From assembly GCF_000966265.1 (NCBI RefSeq), contig NZ_LANF01000011.1, forward strand, positions 186,001 through 250,000: a stretch of 64,000 bases of DNA. The letters run 5' to 3'. Source of the DNA: Palaeococcus ferrophilus DSM 13482. GTDB taxonomy: Archaea > Methanobacteriota_B > Thermococci > Thermococcales > Thermococcaceae. Positions 53,385 to 62,819 of this stretch are shown here, piece after piece; position 1 is the first letter of the stretch, and each line of letters starts with the position of its first letter. A model generated the notes under the pieces. That model was given only the letters and a program-made list of their open reading frames with translations. It was not told the DNA's origin and made no database searches. The position numbers and the translations under genes were made by a program.

Positions 53385-54020
53385 TTATTTAACGTTTTCA
53401 CCGGGAGCTTCCTCCGGGAGGACGTATGCCACGGTGCCCTCCTTTCCCCTCTCAACGCTCACCCCGAAGTAGTCGTAGTTGAACACCTTGAAGCCGTAAC
53501 TCCTGGGATCGAGGGCGTACTTTTCAACGAGGCCCCGGAGCTCATCAATGAAGAACTGCCCGAGCTGGTAGTAGCGGAAGTCAAGGCCGTTCTTTCCCAC
53601 GTCCCTCACGAGCAGAAGGAGGGGTATGGAACTCAACCCCACGAGCACCCACGGCTGTCCGTACAGCACGGTCAGTATGAGCGTTACGCCGAAGGTTACG
53701 CCCCACAGGGCATAGGCTATCCTGACAAAGGTTCTCAGCTTCTTCATCTCCCCTACCTTGCGCTCCCAGATGTCGAGGAGCGCTGGATTGTAGAAGTCAA
53801 ACGCCGTGTGCCTCTTTCCCTTGGCAATGCGCTTCCTTATGAGGTCGTCCCAGTCATCGTTGTAATAGATTACCTCCCCCCTGTTCCGGGCGCGCTCGGC
53901 ATCTATGGAGGAGATTATCCTTATCATGTCCTCTGCGCTTTCGTGGGCTATATGGGAATAGACGGACTTCTCATCGAGGTCGAGGGCCACCTCCACAGAA
54001 TCCCTGATGCGCTCACTCAT
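53385..54020 (-). CDS. Two-helix membrane protein, unknown
   Basis: A 211-residue protein with a soluble N-terminal half (EVALDLDEKSVYSHIAHESA, RGEVIYYNDDWDD), a hairpin of two membrane helices (VRIAYALWGVTFGVTLILTV, WVLVGLSSIPLLLLVRDV) and a C-terminal cytoplasmic domain. It overlaps the CetZ gene upstream by eight bases with GGGAGG before ATG 54020, and precedes the pilins by about 30 bases. It could link the tubulin-like protein to the membrane filament base, but that rests on position only. Confidence 0.72.
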   Translation of the reverse strand: MSERIRDSVEVALDLDEKSVYSHIAHESAEDMIRIISSIDAERARNRGEVIYYNDDWDDLIRKRIAKGKRHTAFDFYNPALLDIWERKVGEMKKLRTFVRIAYALWGVTFGVTLILTVLYGQPWVLVGLSSIPLLLLVRDVGKNGLDFRYYQLGQFFIDELRGLVEKYALDPRSYGFKVFNYDYFGVSVERGKEGTVAYVLPEEAPGENVK

Positions 54021-55179
54021 CCTCCCGCCTCCTCAAACGCTTAACAACGCCCTCGACGTCCGCATCAGGGAGGGTTTCCACCGTTCTCTCTCCGGGCATT
54101 CCGGGATAGACATCATCAAAGTCGGGGAGCCCCTTCAAAAGCTCCCTCTGCTTTACCTCCGCCTCCCTCTTCGCCTGCATGAACGAGGAGGCGTACCTCT
54201 TGGCGGTGAGTACTATCTCCTCTATGCTCCTGCTCTCGTAGATGCCGCTGAGCAGGGTAACCACCTCAACCTCCCTCTCCCTCGGGTCGGGGTAGAAGCC
54301 CCTAAAAATCTGCTTGCCCCTTATCTTCTCCGTGAGGTAGTTGAGGGCGTCAAAGATTTCGTTCGCCTTCAGAAGCTCCGGCGGGCCGTGGATCGCCACC
54401 AGACCGTAGAGGGCGGATTCGATGTTCGCCTCAAGGTAGAGGCCCTCGCTCTCAAAGGACTTGAGGATTAGACGCTCGAGGCTCTTGACGCGGGAGGCAT
54501 CCTCCTTGGCGTAGCCCACTGTCGCGAAGCTGCCAAAGGCCTTGAGGACGAACTTGAGGTCGCTGCCGTCGAGGGTCTGCTCGCCCGGCACGTCGATCAG
54601 CGCCAGGAGGGAAGCTATGCGCTCCACTATGGTGTAGTTTATCTTCTCGTAGGCCTGGGTTATATCGTCACCGCTCTCGCGCAGCTTGTTGTTGTCTATC
54701 GCTATTATCGAGTCGGCCACCTTCGAGAGCTTGTCTATGGTTATGGCCGCGTTAATGGTCGGCCTTATGCCCTCCTCCTTCAGAGGGAGCGCTCCTATGG
54801 CCACCACGAGTGAATCCGGATACTCCTCCTTGAGGGCCTCCGCGAGGACGGGCGTTCCTCCCGCCCCTGTGCCCCCTCCAAAACCGAAGGTGAGGAAGAA
54901 TATGTCCACGTCCTCCCGCCCGATTATGGAGTTTATCTTCCTCATCACCATGGGGAGATCGCGCCTCATGGACTCCCTGCCGAGTATGGGGTTGGCGTTG
55001 ACGCCCTTTCCTCCCGTCAGGCTCTCTCCCACGAGGATTCTGCGCTCTGCCGGAACGTGCTTTAGGTACTCAAGGTCTCCCCTCGAGGTGTTTATGGCAA
55101 GAGTCTCAAAGTCAACCAGGGCGAACAGATCAGCTATCTTGGTTCCGCACTGGCCGATTCCAAGTATTAGAGCCCTCAT
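54013..55179 (-). CDS. cetZ: CetZ-type tubulin/FtsZ-superfamily GTPase
   Basis: A 388-residue member of the tubulin superfamily close to archaeal CetZ. It starts MRALILGIGQCGTKIADLFA (GTPase fold strand and Q-C-G loop), has the tubulin signature TFGFGGGTGAGGTPVLAEAL (about residues 97-116), NSIIGREDVDIFFL before it, and NAAITIDKLSKVADSIIAID with the Asn/Asp that contact guanine. CetZ proteins polymerise and govern cell shape and motility-structure placement in haloarchaea; here the gene leads the pilin array. ATG 55179 has GGGTGAT upstream. Division FtsZ genes would be elsewhere. Confidence 0.87.
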   Translation of the reverse strand: MRALILGIGQCGTKIADLFALVDFETLAINTSRGDLEYLKHVPAERRILVGESLTGGKGVNANPILGRESMRRDLPMVMRKINSIIGREDVDIFFLTFGFGGGTGAGGTPVLAEALKEEYPDSLVVAIGALPLKEEGIRPTINAAITIDKLSKVADSIIAIDNNKLRESGDDITQAYEKINYTIVERIASLLALIDVPGEQTLDGSDLKFVLKAFGSFATVGYAKEDASRVKSLERLILKSFESEGLYLEANIESALYGLVAIHGPPELLKANEIFDALNYLTEKIRGKQIFRGFYPDPREREVEVVTLLSGIYESRSIEEIVLTAKRYASSFMQAKREAEVKQRELLKGLPDFDDVYPGMPGERTVETLPDADVEGVVKRLRRREDE

Positions 55180-55187
55180 TTATTTAA

Positions 55188-57434
55188 TCACCCCACGATG
55201 TCCGCGGTGAGTTCCCTCACCTCTGCAACGCCGTCTCCGTTGTCGTGGAACTGGACGACGATGGCGTCGCCCTTCAGGTACTTTATCAGGCCGGAGTCGA
55301 AGAGGGTCCTTACGGCGCTCGAGGTGGCCGGCTCGTAGAGCACGAAGAGGACGTAGCCGTTCTCGTACTTTCCTGGGATGAGGAGTATTGAGTTCTCCGT
55401 GTAGTATGCCCTTCCCTCCACGTTGAGCATACCGTTCTCGATTGAGACGCTCAGGTAGGGGTTGTAATCATCGAGGTTGAAGTCGGAGTAGTCCGCGAGG
55501 ACTATGTAGTTTCCATCCTCAAAGGAGTCGAATGCCTCGACGCTCGCGTTGGCGTCAAAGTAGCGGAGTAAATCGGCGCTAACGGCCTCGGCGTCGGTCT
55601 TCCTTCCGTCGGTGTAGACCACTGTGAACTTCTCCTCGCCGAGGAGGCGGGTGACGTCGTACAGGTTTGTCTTGGGTATGAACTTGAAGTTTGAGAGGTA
55701 AATCGTGGAGAGGGCCAGGTCCGGGACGCTCTCCTTCCTGGACTCCTCCACCAGTTTGAGGGTGTCGTCGTCGAAGTTGTAGCCGAATTCCTTGAGGAGC
55801 TGGGTGACCCTTATGGTCATCTCGAGGCTCTTCACACCCTCGTAGAGCACCACACCGTGGAAGACGTTCTCCTTGATCATGGGCCAGCTGCCGTCCTCGA
55901 GCCTCTGGGCGAGGAGCCACTGGACGTGCCCCTCAAGCTCGTTCTTCGTTGATATCGGGAGGAGCGCCTCCAGAACCTCCAGCGTGGTGGGAACGTTTGA
56001 CGAGAGCATGGACGAGTAGTACTTCGTCCTCACGTAGGTACCCCAGCCGCCGTTGGATATGGAGAGAAGCCAGTTCTTGGCCGCTTTCACGTCCGGGTCG
56101 TCAGGACTCACACCGAGCGCCAGGAGGGCTTTGATGGCCAGGGCGGTGTCGAGGGGCTGTGGGCCGAGGAAGCTTCCCCACTCACCGTCCTTCCTCTTCA
56201 GGGACTTTATGAGCTCAATCTGCTCGGTCTTCTCCTCCTCGGAGAGCTCTCCAAACTCCGCCAGGGCCAGTATCGTGTATATGTGGGGCGGGTAAATCTG
56301 GCCGAGCTCCTTGGAATAGGCGGCATCAACGGGAAGACGACCCTTCATCCATTCAATGCCCCTCTCTATGGACGGGTCGCGGAAGTAGCAGAGCTTGAGG
56401 GCCCTGAGGGCATAGTAGGTCGCCTTCTCGTTTGAGGGGAAGCCCTGCGCGTAGCTCCATCCCCCATCTTCGTTCTGGAGGGAGCGGAGCATCTCACACG
56501 AGCTCCTGAAGGGGTTCTCCTGGGTCTCGCTTATCTTGTCAGCGCCGACGGAGAGCGCGAGGGTGGCGTAGGCGGAGGCCTCAACGATTTTGGTGTCGGA
56601 GTTGAGGAACGTGGGCTCGTCCGCCCAGTAGGTGGGGTCGGTGTGCCTCGCGTCCTCGAGGGATACGAGAATCTTGGCGGTGTCGAAGTTTATGTCCTCG
56701 TAGAGGACGACGAGGTAGGTCAGGAAGGCGCGCTCGCTCGGCTTGAGCTCCCCGCCGAGGAGAAGGCCCTTAATCTCGCCAAGCCTCTCGTCAAGATCGC
56801 TTGGGATGTACCCCACAGCGTGGTAGGCCATGAGCTTGAGGCCCTCAACCATGTAATCTGGAAAGCCGCCGTAGGAATCCACTCCCTCAACGTACTCAAC
56901 GCCCGATGGGACAACGTACGACCCCTCGTAACGGTAGCCCATGCTTCCGAGGGCCCAGATCGCCATGACGCTAGGGTAGAAGGCACTCGCGGTTCCGGGC
57001 ACGTAGCCCCATGCCTCCCCGTTGAAGGCCCCAACGAGGTAGTCAACGCCAGAATCGGCGGCGCTTTCCACGGGCTGGTACATCTCGCTTCCGGAGGGGT
57101 AGTGGCTGAGAGTGTAGGAGAGCGCGATTACAGCGTAGGAGGTGCTTATGACGTCGCTGGCCTGACCCTTCGTTCTCCCCCATCCGCCGTCAGGGTTCTG
57201 AGAGTCGAGGAGGAAGCCCGTGTAGTCATCTATGTACCCCGAGAGGTCCTCCACGGTTTTGCCCTCCGTGCTGACAAGGGCCATCAGCGCAAGGCTTACG
57301 TCCTTAATATCATCAGAAACTCCCTTTGATTCCTTGACAAAGCTGAGTGCATCCTCAAAAACGGGCTTTGCGGCCACGCTCGTGGTGGACACTAAGATAA
57401 TCGCAATGACCATTAAAGACAGTAACCTCTTCAT
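55188..57434 (-). CDS. Secreted alpha/alpha-toroid (prenyltransferase/squalene-cyclase-repeat) protein
   Basis: A 748-residue exported protein. A signal peptide (MKRLLSLMVIAIILVSTTSV) is followed by repeated cyclase-type motifs: QNPDGGWGRTKGQASD (about residue 79), LQNEDGGWSYAQG (about 315), KRKDGEWGSFLGPQPLD (about 417), SISNGGWGTYV and AQRLEDGSWPMIKEN (about 515). These belong to terpenoid cyclase/prenyltransferase toroids, which in secreted proteins often serve binding rather than catalysis. The C-terminal 180 residues are unlike the repeats. It is the first gene of the array, with a TATA-like ACTTATTTATGG (about 57484-57473) and GGGAGGG before ATG 57434. Confidence 0.85.
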   Translation of the reverse strand: MKRLLSLMVIAIILVSTTSVAAKPVFEDALSFVKESKGVSDDIKDVSLALMALVSTEGKTVEDLSGYIDDYTGFLLDSQNPDGGWGRTKGQASDVISTSYAVIALSYTLSHYPSGSEMYQPVESAADSGVDYLVGAFNGEAWGYVPGTASAFYPSVMAIWALGSMGYRYEGSYVVPSGVEYVEGVDSYGGFPDYMVEGLKLMAYHAVGYIPSDLDERLGEIKGLLLGGELKPSERAFLTYLVVLYEDINFDTAKILVSLEDARHTDPTYWADEPTFLNSDTKIVEASAYATLALSVGADKISETQENPFRSSCEMLRSLQNEDGGWSYAQGFPSNEKATYYALRALKLCYFRDPSIERGIEWMKGRLPVDAAYSKELGQIYPPHIYTILALAEFGELSEEEKTEQIELIKSLKRKDGEWGSFLGPQPLDTALAIKALLALGVSPDDPDVKAAKNWLLSISNGGWGTYVRTKYYSSMLSSNVPTTLEVLEALLPISTKNELEGHVQWLLAQRLEDGSWPMIKENVFHGVVLYEGVKSLEMTIRVTQLLKEFGYNFDDDTLKLVEESRKESVPDLALSTIYLSNFKFIPKTNLYDVTRLLGEEKFTVVYTDGRKTDAEAVSADLLRYFDANASVEAFDSFEDGNYIVLADYSDFNLDDYNPYLSVSIENGMLNVEGRAYYTENSILLIPGKYENGYVLFVLYEPATSSAVRTLFDSGLIKYLKGDAIVVQFHDNGDGVAEVRELTADIVG

Positions 57435-57518
57435 TTTTGACCCTCCCTAATTCCTATAATTGTACGCTTGCCATAAATAAGTTTTTCCTAACAATTCAAA
57501 AAGCAGAAAAAGGGAGGG

Positions 57519-58520
57519 TCAGTGTTTTATGAAACGGCCGTTTATGCCGGTTCCGTGGCTGTCGACGTCGTCCCTCATTATGAGAACGACCCTGCTGGGC
57601 TCGTACTCGTCCTCTATGTGATAGCCCGGAAGGTGCTCCACCAGTTCCTCGGCGAAGGCCTTTATCTCCTCGTGGCGAGGCATGTTGTTGATGGTGAGCC
57701 TGTTCCTTGAGAATCCCACGAACATGTAGGCTTTGGCCTCGACGAACATCGGGTTGGCGAGCTTTATCAGTTTGGCGTAGCCCTCTGGATTGTGCATGTT
57801 CTCCCCCTTGACGAGCGTGAGCCTTATCACCGTCCTAGTCTGTGCATCGCGCATGAGCTCGAGCGTCTCCTTTATCCTGTCCCAGCCGTCCGGAATCATG
57901 GGGACGTTAACGCGGTTGTAGGTCTCGACGTCCGGGGCAGTGAGCGAGACGTAGAGCTGGGTCGGGAGCTTGTCCTCGCGCTTCATCTCCTCAAGCCTCT
58001 CCGGAACGGTGCCGTTGGTGACTATGAATGTCGTGAAGCCGCGCTTGTGGAACTCCTCGACGAGGTCTCCCATGTACGGGTAGAGCATCGGCTCGCCGGA
58101 CAGGCTTATGGCCGCGTGCTTGGGGTTCCACGCCTCCTCGAACTTCTTCATGTTTATACCGGGCATGCCCTTGTAGCCCACTATGAGCTTCCTCTGGGCC
58201 TTTATGCTCTCCTCGACTATGAAGGCCGGGTCGTCCCACGGTTCCGGCAGTTCGGTGCCGAGGAAGCCCTCCATGGGTCTCCAGCAGAATATGCAGTTGT
58301 GGGTGCACCAGGCAGTGACCGGCGTCATCTGCAGGCAGCGGTGGGAGTGTATGTTGTAGAACTTCTGCTTGTAGCAGAAGCGGTCGTGCTTTATACTCTC
58401 CTTGAGCCAGTGACAGAGCTTGACCGAGCTGTGCCTGCCCACGAGAGCGTAATGCTGCTTCCTGAAGAGGTTAGCCATCTCCTCGGGCATGTTCGGGTTG
58501 GACTTGAACGTTATCGCCAT
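57519..58520 (-). CDS. taw1: 4-demethylwyosine synthase Taw1 (TYW1)
   Basis: A radical SAM enzyme that builds the tricyclic wyosine base at G37 of tRNA-Phe using pyruvate. The 333-residue protein has the CxxxCxxC cluster AWCTHNCIFCWRPMEGF (about residues 71-87) and an additional set of N-terminal cysteines (KLCHWL, RFCYKQ, HRCLQ) for the second iron-sulfur cluster. Other family features are ISLSGEPMLYPYMGDLVEEF and YVSLTAPDVETYNRVNVP. ATG 58520 has GGTGAGG upstream; the longer frame to 58529 has no site. Stand-alone gene. Confidence 0.95.
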   Translation of the reverse strand: MAITFKSNPNMPEEMANLFRKQHYALVGRHSSVKLCHWLKESIKHDRFCYKQKFYNIHSHRCLQMTPVTAWCTHNCIFCWRPMEGFLGTELPEPWDDPAFIVEESIKAQRKLIVGYKGMPGINMKKFEEAWNPKHAAISLSGEPMLYPYMGDLVEEFHKRGFTTFIVTNGTVPERLEEMKREDKLPTQLYVSLTAPDVETYNRVNVPMIPDGWDRIKETLELMRDAQTRTVIRLTLVKGENMHNPEGYAKLIKLANPMFVEAKAYMFVGFSRNRLTINNMPRHEEIKAFAEELVEHLPGYHIEDEYEPSRVVLIMRDDVDSHGTGINGRFIKH

Positions 58521-58529
58521 TAGCCTCAC

Positions 58530-58744
58530 CTAATCTCTCTCTGGATTGAACTCGAAACAGGCTTTTAAAAAGGTGATGGGTCAGATGTGGTCATCAAACT
58601 CGGATGTACACTCCCGGATTGAGAAAAAATTCCATCTTTGAGTTTTCGCCATCCCCATACACATAACTGCCCCGGTTTTATCGTCGAAAAATAGTTCGGC
58701 AATCGCCAAAAGATTTATATAGCAAAAAGTTCCAATCGCCTCTC
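58530..58744. promoter_or_regulatory. Divergent promoter region with TATA for the 45-residue gene
   Basis: These 215 bases separate taw1 from a tiny plus-strand gene. A clean TATA box, GATTTATATAGC (58711-58722), lies about 25 bases ahead of the expected start site. Another AT-rich stretch (CTTTTAAAAAG, 58562-58572) serves taw1 on the minus strand. TTTGATGA and CTGA occur near 58590 on the minus strand but only six bases apart, too close for a C/D sRNA. Nothing else is recognised. Confidence 0.55.
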
Positions 58745-58882
58745 ATGACCGAGTTAAAACCCACCTTCATGGTCAAAACCAAGGAGCGGGAGTTTGAGAT
58801 TGACCCCTTCGAGTCAGGGGAGAACGCCGAGAGGGTCAAAGTCCGCTTTGTCCAAGAGGTAAGGCGCTACCACCTCGCGTAG
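58745..58882 (+). CDS. 45-residue conserved-looking small protein
   Basis: The ORF MTELKPTFMVKTKEREFEID, PFESGENAERVKVRFVQEV, then RRYHLA is 45 residues, charged and free of hydrophobic stretches. A strong TATA box (58711-58722) stands about 30 bases upstream, and codon use is GC-rich at third positions like real genes here. The leader is only a few bases, so translation may be leaderless. The 3' end overlaps the convergent methyltransferase gene by 16 bases. No family recognised; such small proteins are often missed. Confidence 0.6.
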   Translation: MTELKPTFMVKTKEREFEIDPFESGENAERVKVRFVQEVRRYHLA

Positions 58883-59451
58883 GCGTTTATGAGCACTATT
58901 TCCTCGAAGAAGTACCTCTCACGGGCGGCCACCTTAGGGGTTAAACCTGCAGAATCGAGCTTTTCCAGCGTCTCTTCTACACCGGTTATGGAGCTCTGGA
59001 CTATCTGGACGACTCCCCCGGGTTTTAGATAGTTGGGCACCTCCCCAATGAACCGGTCGAGGACTTCCCTACCCGTTTCACCGCCCACGAGGGCCAGGTC
59101 TATGGGCTCCTCAGGTTCACCCGGCAGGTAGGGCGCGTTGAAGGTTATGACGTCGAATTTTCCATCAACCCTCTCGAAGAGGTCGCTAACTCGAAATTCC
59201 ACGTTACTAATGCCGTTCAGCTTTGCGTTTTCCCTTGCCATCTCCACCGCGATGGGGTTGACATCAACGCCGAGAACGTGGCGGGCCTTCCCCGCCATGA
59301 GGAGGGCTATTATTCCCGTCCCCGTCCCCACGTCGAGGGCCACGTCCCCCTCTCTAACCACCAGGTTCCTCGCGAGGAGGAAAGTGTCCTCGGCCGGCTC
59401 GTACACCTGGGGGTGGAGCTTTATTTTGAGGCCCTCGTACTCGATGAACAT
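58867..59451 (-). CDS. HemK2-like protein/nucleic acid N-methyltransferase
   Basis: A 194-residue SAM methyltransferase. The glycine-rich SAM motif is LDVGTGTGIIALLMAG (about residues 38-53), with the acidic GVDVNPIAVEMARENAKLN after it, and the catalytic NPPY-type loop appears as FNAPYLPGEP (about 103). Family members modify glutamine in release factors or lysine/N-terminal residues. The frame is open to 59511, but ATG 59451 lies about 25 bases after a TATA-like GCTTTAAC (59478-59471), suggesting a leaderless transcript. It is HemK2/TRM112-dependent-like rather than bacterial PrmC, lacking the N-terminal helical domain. Confidence 0.87.
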   Translation of the reverse strand: MFIEYEGLKIKLHPQVYEPAEDTFLLARNLVVREGDVALDVGTGTGIIALLMAGKARHVLGVDVNPIAVEMARENAKLNGISNVEFRVSDLFERVDGKFDVITFNAPYLPGEPEEPIDLALVGGETGREVLDRFIGEVPNYLKPGGVVQIVQSSITGVEETLEKLDSAGLTPKVAARERYFFEEIVLINAYARW

Positions 59452-59473
59452 GGAGGGAAATTGGGGAAGGAAG

Positions 59474-60285
<812 letters not shown>

Positions 60286-61563
60286 ATGAGAAAGTACATT
60301 GCAGTGGCGCTGGCCATCGCGATGTTCGCAGGGCTTTTTGTGGTTCCCACCATGGCCGAGAGGCCCGAGATGGTCAGGGTCGTGGTTCACATAGACAGAT
60401 CCAGCTTTAATCCCGCGGGGGTTTTGAACCTCGGGGGGCACGTCGTGTACCAGTTCCGCCTGATTGACGCCGCCGTGGTTGAGGTTCCCTCCACCGCCGT
60501 AGGGAGGCTCAAGAGGCTGCCCGGCGTTGAGAAAGTCGAGTTCGACCATCAGGCAGTTATCCTCAAGGGCAAGCCTTCGGGGGCTGGGAAGCCCAAGCCA
60601 AGCCAGCCACCCCAAGAGGTTCCATGGGGAATAGAGCGCGTTAAGGCTCCAAGTGTGTGGAGCACAACCGATGGATCAAGCAACGGGGTCATCCAGGTTG
60701 CAATCCTCGACACTGGAATAGACTACGACCACCCGGACCTCGCCGCCAACCTCGCCTGGGGTGTGAGCACGCTTAGGGGTAGGGTTTCTACCAAACCGAA
60801 GGACTACAGAGACCAGAACGGTCACGGAACCCACGTGGCGGGAACAATAGCGGCCCTCAACAACGACATCGGAGTTGTCGGCGTCGCTCCTGGAGTCCAG
60901 ATTTACGCGATTAGGGTTCTCGACGCGAGCGGAAGGGGTTCGTACAGTGACATAGCCATAGGAATTGAGCAGGCCATCCTCGGCCCGGACGGAGTTGCAG
61001 ACAAGGATGGAGATGGAATAATAGCGGGCGATCCCGACGATGACGCGGCAGAGGTAATAAGCATGTCCCTCGGAGGCTCCGCCGACGACAGCTACCTCCA
61101 CGATATGATAATCCAAGCCTACAACGCTGGAATAGTCATCGTAGCCGCCAGCGGCAACGAGGGTGCCTCAAGCCCGAGCTACCCTGCCGCTTACCCGGAG
61201 GTTATTGCCGTCGGCGCGAGTGACATCAACGACAACATCGCGAGCTTCAGCAACCGCCAGCCTGAGGTCAGCGCCCCGGGCGTTGACGTTCTCAGCACCT
61301 ACCCGGACGACACTTACAAGACTCTCAGCGGAACGAGCATGGCCACACCTCACGTGAGCGGCGTCGTGGCACTAATACAAGCGGCTCACTTCAACAAGTA
61401 CGGCACGATCCTTCCGGTTGGAACCTTTGACGACATGAGCAAGAACACCGTGAGGGGAATCCTCCACATCACGGCTGACGACCTTGGAAGCCCAGGATGG
61501 GATGTAGACTACGGCTACGGTATTGTGAGGGCAGACCTCGCCGTCCAGGCCGCGCTCGGATGA
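60286..61563 (+). CDS. Secreted subtilisin-family serine protease (Tk-subtilisin-like)
   Basis: A 425-residue preproprotease. A signal peptide ([20 protein letters not shown]) is followed by a propeptide of about 80 residues that works as chaperone and inhibitor. The mature enzyme has the triad Asp ([12 protein letters not shown]), His ([14 protein letters not shown]) and Ser ([14 protein letters not shown]). The oxyanion Asn lies in ASGNEGAS. The calcium-binding insertion [19 protein letters not shown], unique to the Tk-subtilisin type, is intact and lets the enzyme fold at high temperature. Compared with Tk-subtilisin as I recall it, the sequence is nearly colinear, and the usual mature-domain cysteines are replaced (no Cys visible). 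Confidence 0.95.
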   Translation: MRKYIAVALAIAMFAGLFVVPTMAERPEMVRVVVHIDRSSFNPAGVLNLGGHVVYQFRLIDAAVVEVPSTAVGRLKRLPGVEKVEFDHQAVILKGKPSGAGKPKPSQPPQEVPWGIERVKAPSVWSTTDGSSNGVIQVAILDTGIDYDHPDLAANLAWGVSTLRGRVSTKPKDYRDQNGHGTHVAGTIAALNNDIGVVGVAPGVQIYAIRVLDASGRGSYSDIAIGIEQAILGPDGVADKDGDGIIAGDPDDDAAEVISMSLGGSADDSYLHDMIIQAYNAGIVIVAASGNEGASSPSYPAAYPEVIAVGASDINDNIASFSNRQPEVSAPGVDVLSTYPDDTYKTLSGTSMATPHVSGVVALIQAAHFNKYGTILPVGTFDDMSKNTVRGILHITADDLGSPGWDVDYGYGIVRADLAVQAALG

Positions 61564-61572
61564 AAGCCCTTC

Positions 61573-61588
61573 TTTTAACCTTTTTTAG
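61573..61588. terminator. T-rich convergent termination zone
   Basis: CTTCTTTTAACC and TTTTTTAG stretches follow the subtilisin stop. T-runs are the usual intrinsic termination signal for archaeal RNA polymerase, and the converging S27ae gene stops 60 bases further on. Confidence 0.4.
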
Positions 61589-61621
61589 AAAAGAGACCTT
61601 GAGGAAAGGAAAAAGAGGGAT

Positions 61622-61798
61622 TCACTTCTTCTTCCACTCGGTGTAGCCGCAGCGGCCGCAGCTCCAGCGGTCCTTGTGCTCGGCCATGAAAACTCCGGGA
61701 CCGCAGCGCGGGCAGAACTTCTTCTTCCTCTCGACCTTATCGCCGCTGACGGCGTAGTACTTCCACTTCTGGGAGGTCTTCTTTCCACCCTTGGCCAT
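61622..61798 (-). CDS. rps27ae: 30S ribosomal protein S27ae
   Basis: A 58-residue zinc-ribbon ribosomal protein starting [20 protein letters not shown] and containing KFCPRCGPG and [13 protein letters not shown], the four zinc cysteines. It is too short for usual ORF cut-offs but is a standard archaeal gene. ATG 61798 follows the S24e stop (61803) by four bases with GGAGTGATGGT before it, so it is coupled to rps24e. It converges with the subtilisin gene, with T-rich stretches (61573-61588) that could end both transcripts. Confidence 0.95.
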   Translation of the reverse strand: MAKGGKKTSQKWKYYAVSGDKVERKKKFCPRCGPGVFMAEHKDRWSCGRCGYTEWKKK

Positions 61799-61802
61799 AC
61801 CA

Positions 61803-62102
61803 TCACTCCTCCTGCTCCTCGCTTATGAAACCCTCTCTCCTGAGGACGTACTCGGGTTCAACCTCGAGCATCCTCTCCCTTGTCTCATAGACCTTGGCGT
61901 AGCCCTTGCTGACCCTGCTACCGAAGTTGCTCCTAATGTACTGTATGACGGTGGTGCCGGCGTTGAGGTCGAGCATGGCAACGAGCTTGCCCTTAACCTC
62001 CTGCCTGCTGGGAGTAGGCTCTCCCTCGTGCTCCACCTCGAAGTATATCTCGGTCCTGCCGAGCAGGGGGTTCTCCTTCTTCTCGATAATCCTAATTTCC
62101 AT
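61803..62102 (-). CDS. rps24e: 30S ribosomal protein S24e
   Basis: A 99-residue ribosomal protein of the archaeal/eukaryal S24e family, recognised by [40 protein letters not shown] and [20 protein letters not shown]. It belongs to the small subunit body. ATG 62102 overlaps the dephospho-CoA kinase stop by eleven bases, with GGAGGTGG upstream. The gene order pyrophosphatase, Rpo7, Spt4, kinase, S24e, S27ae is a conserved archaeal run linking transcription and translation. Confidence 0.96.
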   Translation of the reverse strand: MEIRIIEKKENPLLGRTEIYFEVEHEGEPTPSRQEVKGKLVAMLDLNAGTTVIQYIRSNFGSRVSKGYAKVYETRERMLEVEPEYVLRREGFISEEQEE

Positions 62103-62637
62103 CGTAAACCACCTCCATTCTCCTGAGCATTTTCGCGAACTTAAGCTTTGTTTCAGGGGTTACCTTTATAAGCACTATGCCCTCGCGGGGCTGCCCGTAG
62201 ACCACGAGCGCTCCCTCGGGAGCGTAGACGACGGCGGGGATGGCGGCCAAATCCTCCTCACCGCACACCTTTATGTGAACCCGCCTCCCGCGCCCGATGA
62301 GCTCAACGGCCTTTCTCATGGCCCTGAGGAGCGCGCCCGTTATCGTGGCGGGTGGATTGTTAACGGTAATTATTACCGCGTCCTCATCAACCTCTGGGGA
62401 ATACCCCCTTCTCTCCGTCTTGTAGTCGTACAGGGCAAGGTGGGGCTTAATCCCGAGCTTTATAATGTTTTCCGTGACAACGTCCCCCACCGTTATGAGG
62501 CAGGGTGATGATTCAAACGCCTCTCGCGATTCCAGATACGGCAGAGGGATCTCCCCTTTAACCAGCCTACCCAGGGGAGCTTTAAGCTCCTCTCGCATCT
62601 CAACGGGAAGTTTAAAGTAAAACTCCTTCATGCTCAT
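62092..62637 (-). CDS. GTP-dependent dephospho-CoA kinase (DUF359)
   Basis: A 181-residue DUF359 protein. The family member from Thermococcus kodakarensis was shown to phosphorylate dephospho-CoA with GTP, the last step of coenzyme A synthesis in archaea. Matching stretches are [40 protein letters not shown] (with conserved Asp), [28 protein letters not shown] and [21 protein letters not shown] 62637 overlaps the Spt4 stop by four bases; ATG 62631 is also possible. Its placement between Spt4 and S24e couples CoA synthesis with the transcription and translation genes. Confidence 0.93.
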   Translation of the reverse strand: MSMKEFYFKLPVEMREELKAPLGRLVKGEIPLPYLESREAFESSPCLITVGDVVTENIIKLGIKPHLALYDYKTERRGYSPEVDEDAVIITVNNPPATITGALLRAMRKAVELIGRGRRVHIKVCGEEDLAAIPAVVYAPEGALVVYGQPREGIVLIKVTPETKLKFAKMLRRMEVVYDGN

Positions 62638-62819
62638 CTGACCCTTATGGCGTACTTGCCCTCGTACTTAGCTTGCAGAGTCTGGGCTATCCTTGACTCC
62701 TCGGGGTTCAGGATTATGACGAGGTCGAACCACTCGTCGCTGAGGTCCCTGCTGCCGCACTTGGGGCACTGCTCCTCGCGCGTGAGGTAGTGGCAGTGGC
62801 GGCACGCTTTGAGGGCCAT
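62634..62819 (-). CDS. spt4: Transcription elongation factor Spt4 (RpoE'')
   Basis: A 61-residue zinc protein beginning MALKACRHCHYLTREEQCPK, with the four cysteines of the Spt4 ribbon (CRHC, CPKC) and SDEWFDLVIILNPEESRIAQ. Together with Spt5 (not in this window) it clamps RNA polymerase for processive elongation. ATG 62819 overlaps the Rpo7 stop (TGATGG), with GGTGAGG upstream. Confidence 0.96.
   Translation of the reverse strand: MALKACRHCHYLTREEQCPKCGSRDLSDEWFDLVIILNPEESRIAQTLQAKYEGKYAIRVR

Noticed and set aside
58580-58605. TTTGATGA and CTGA on the minus strand
   Set aside because: Only six bases separate the boxes and no second pair or terminal stem is present, so it is not a plausible C/D sRNA.
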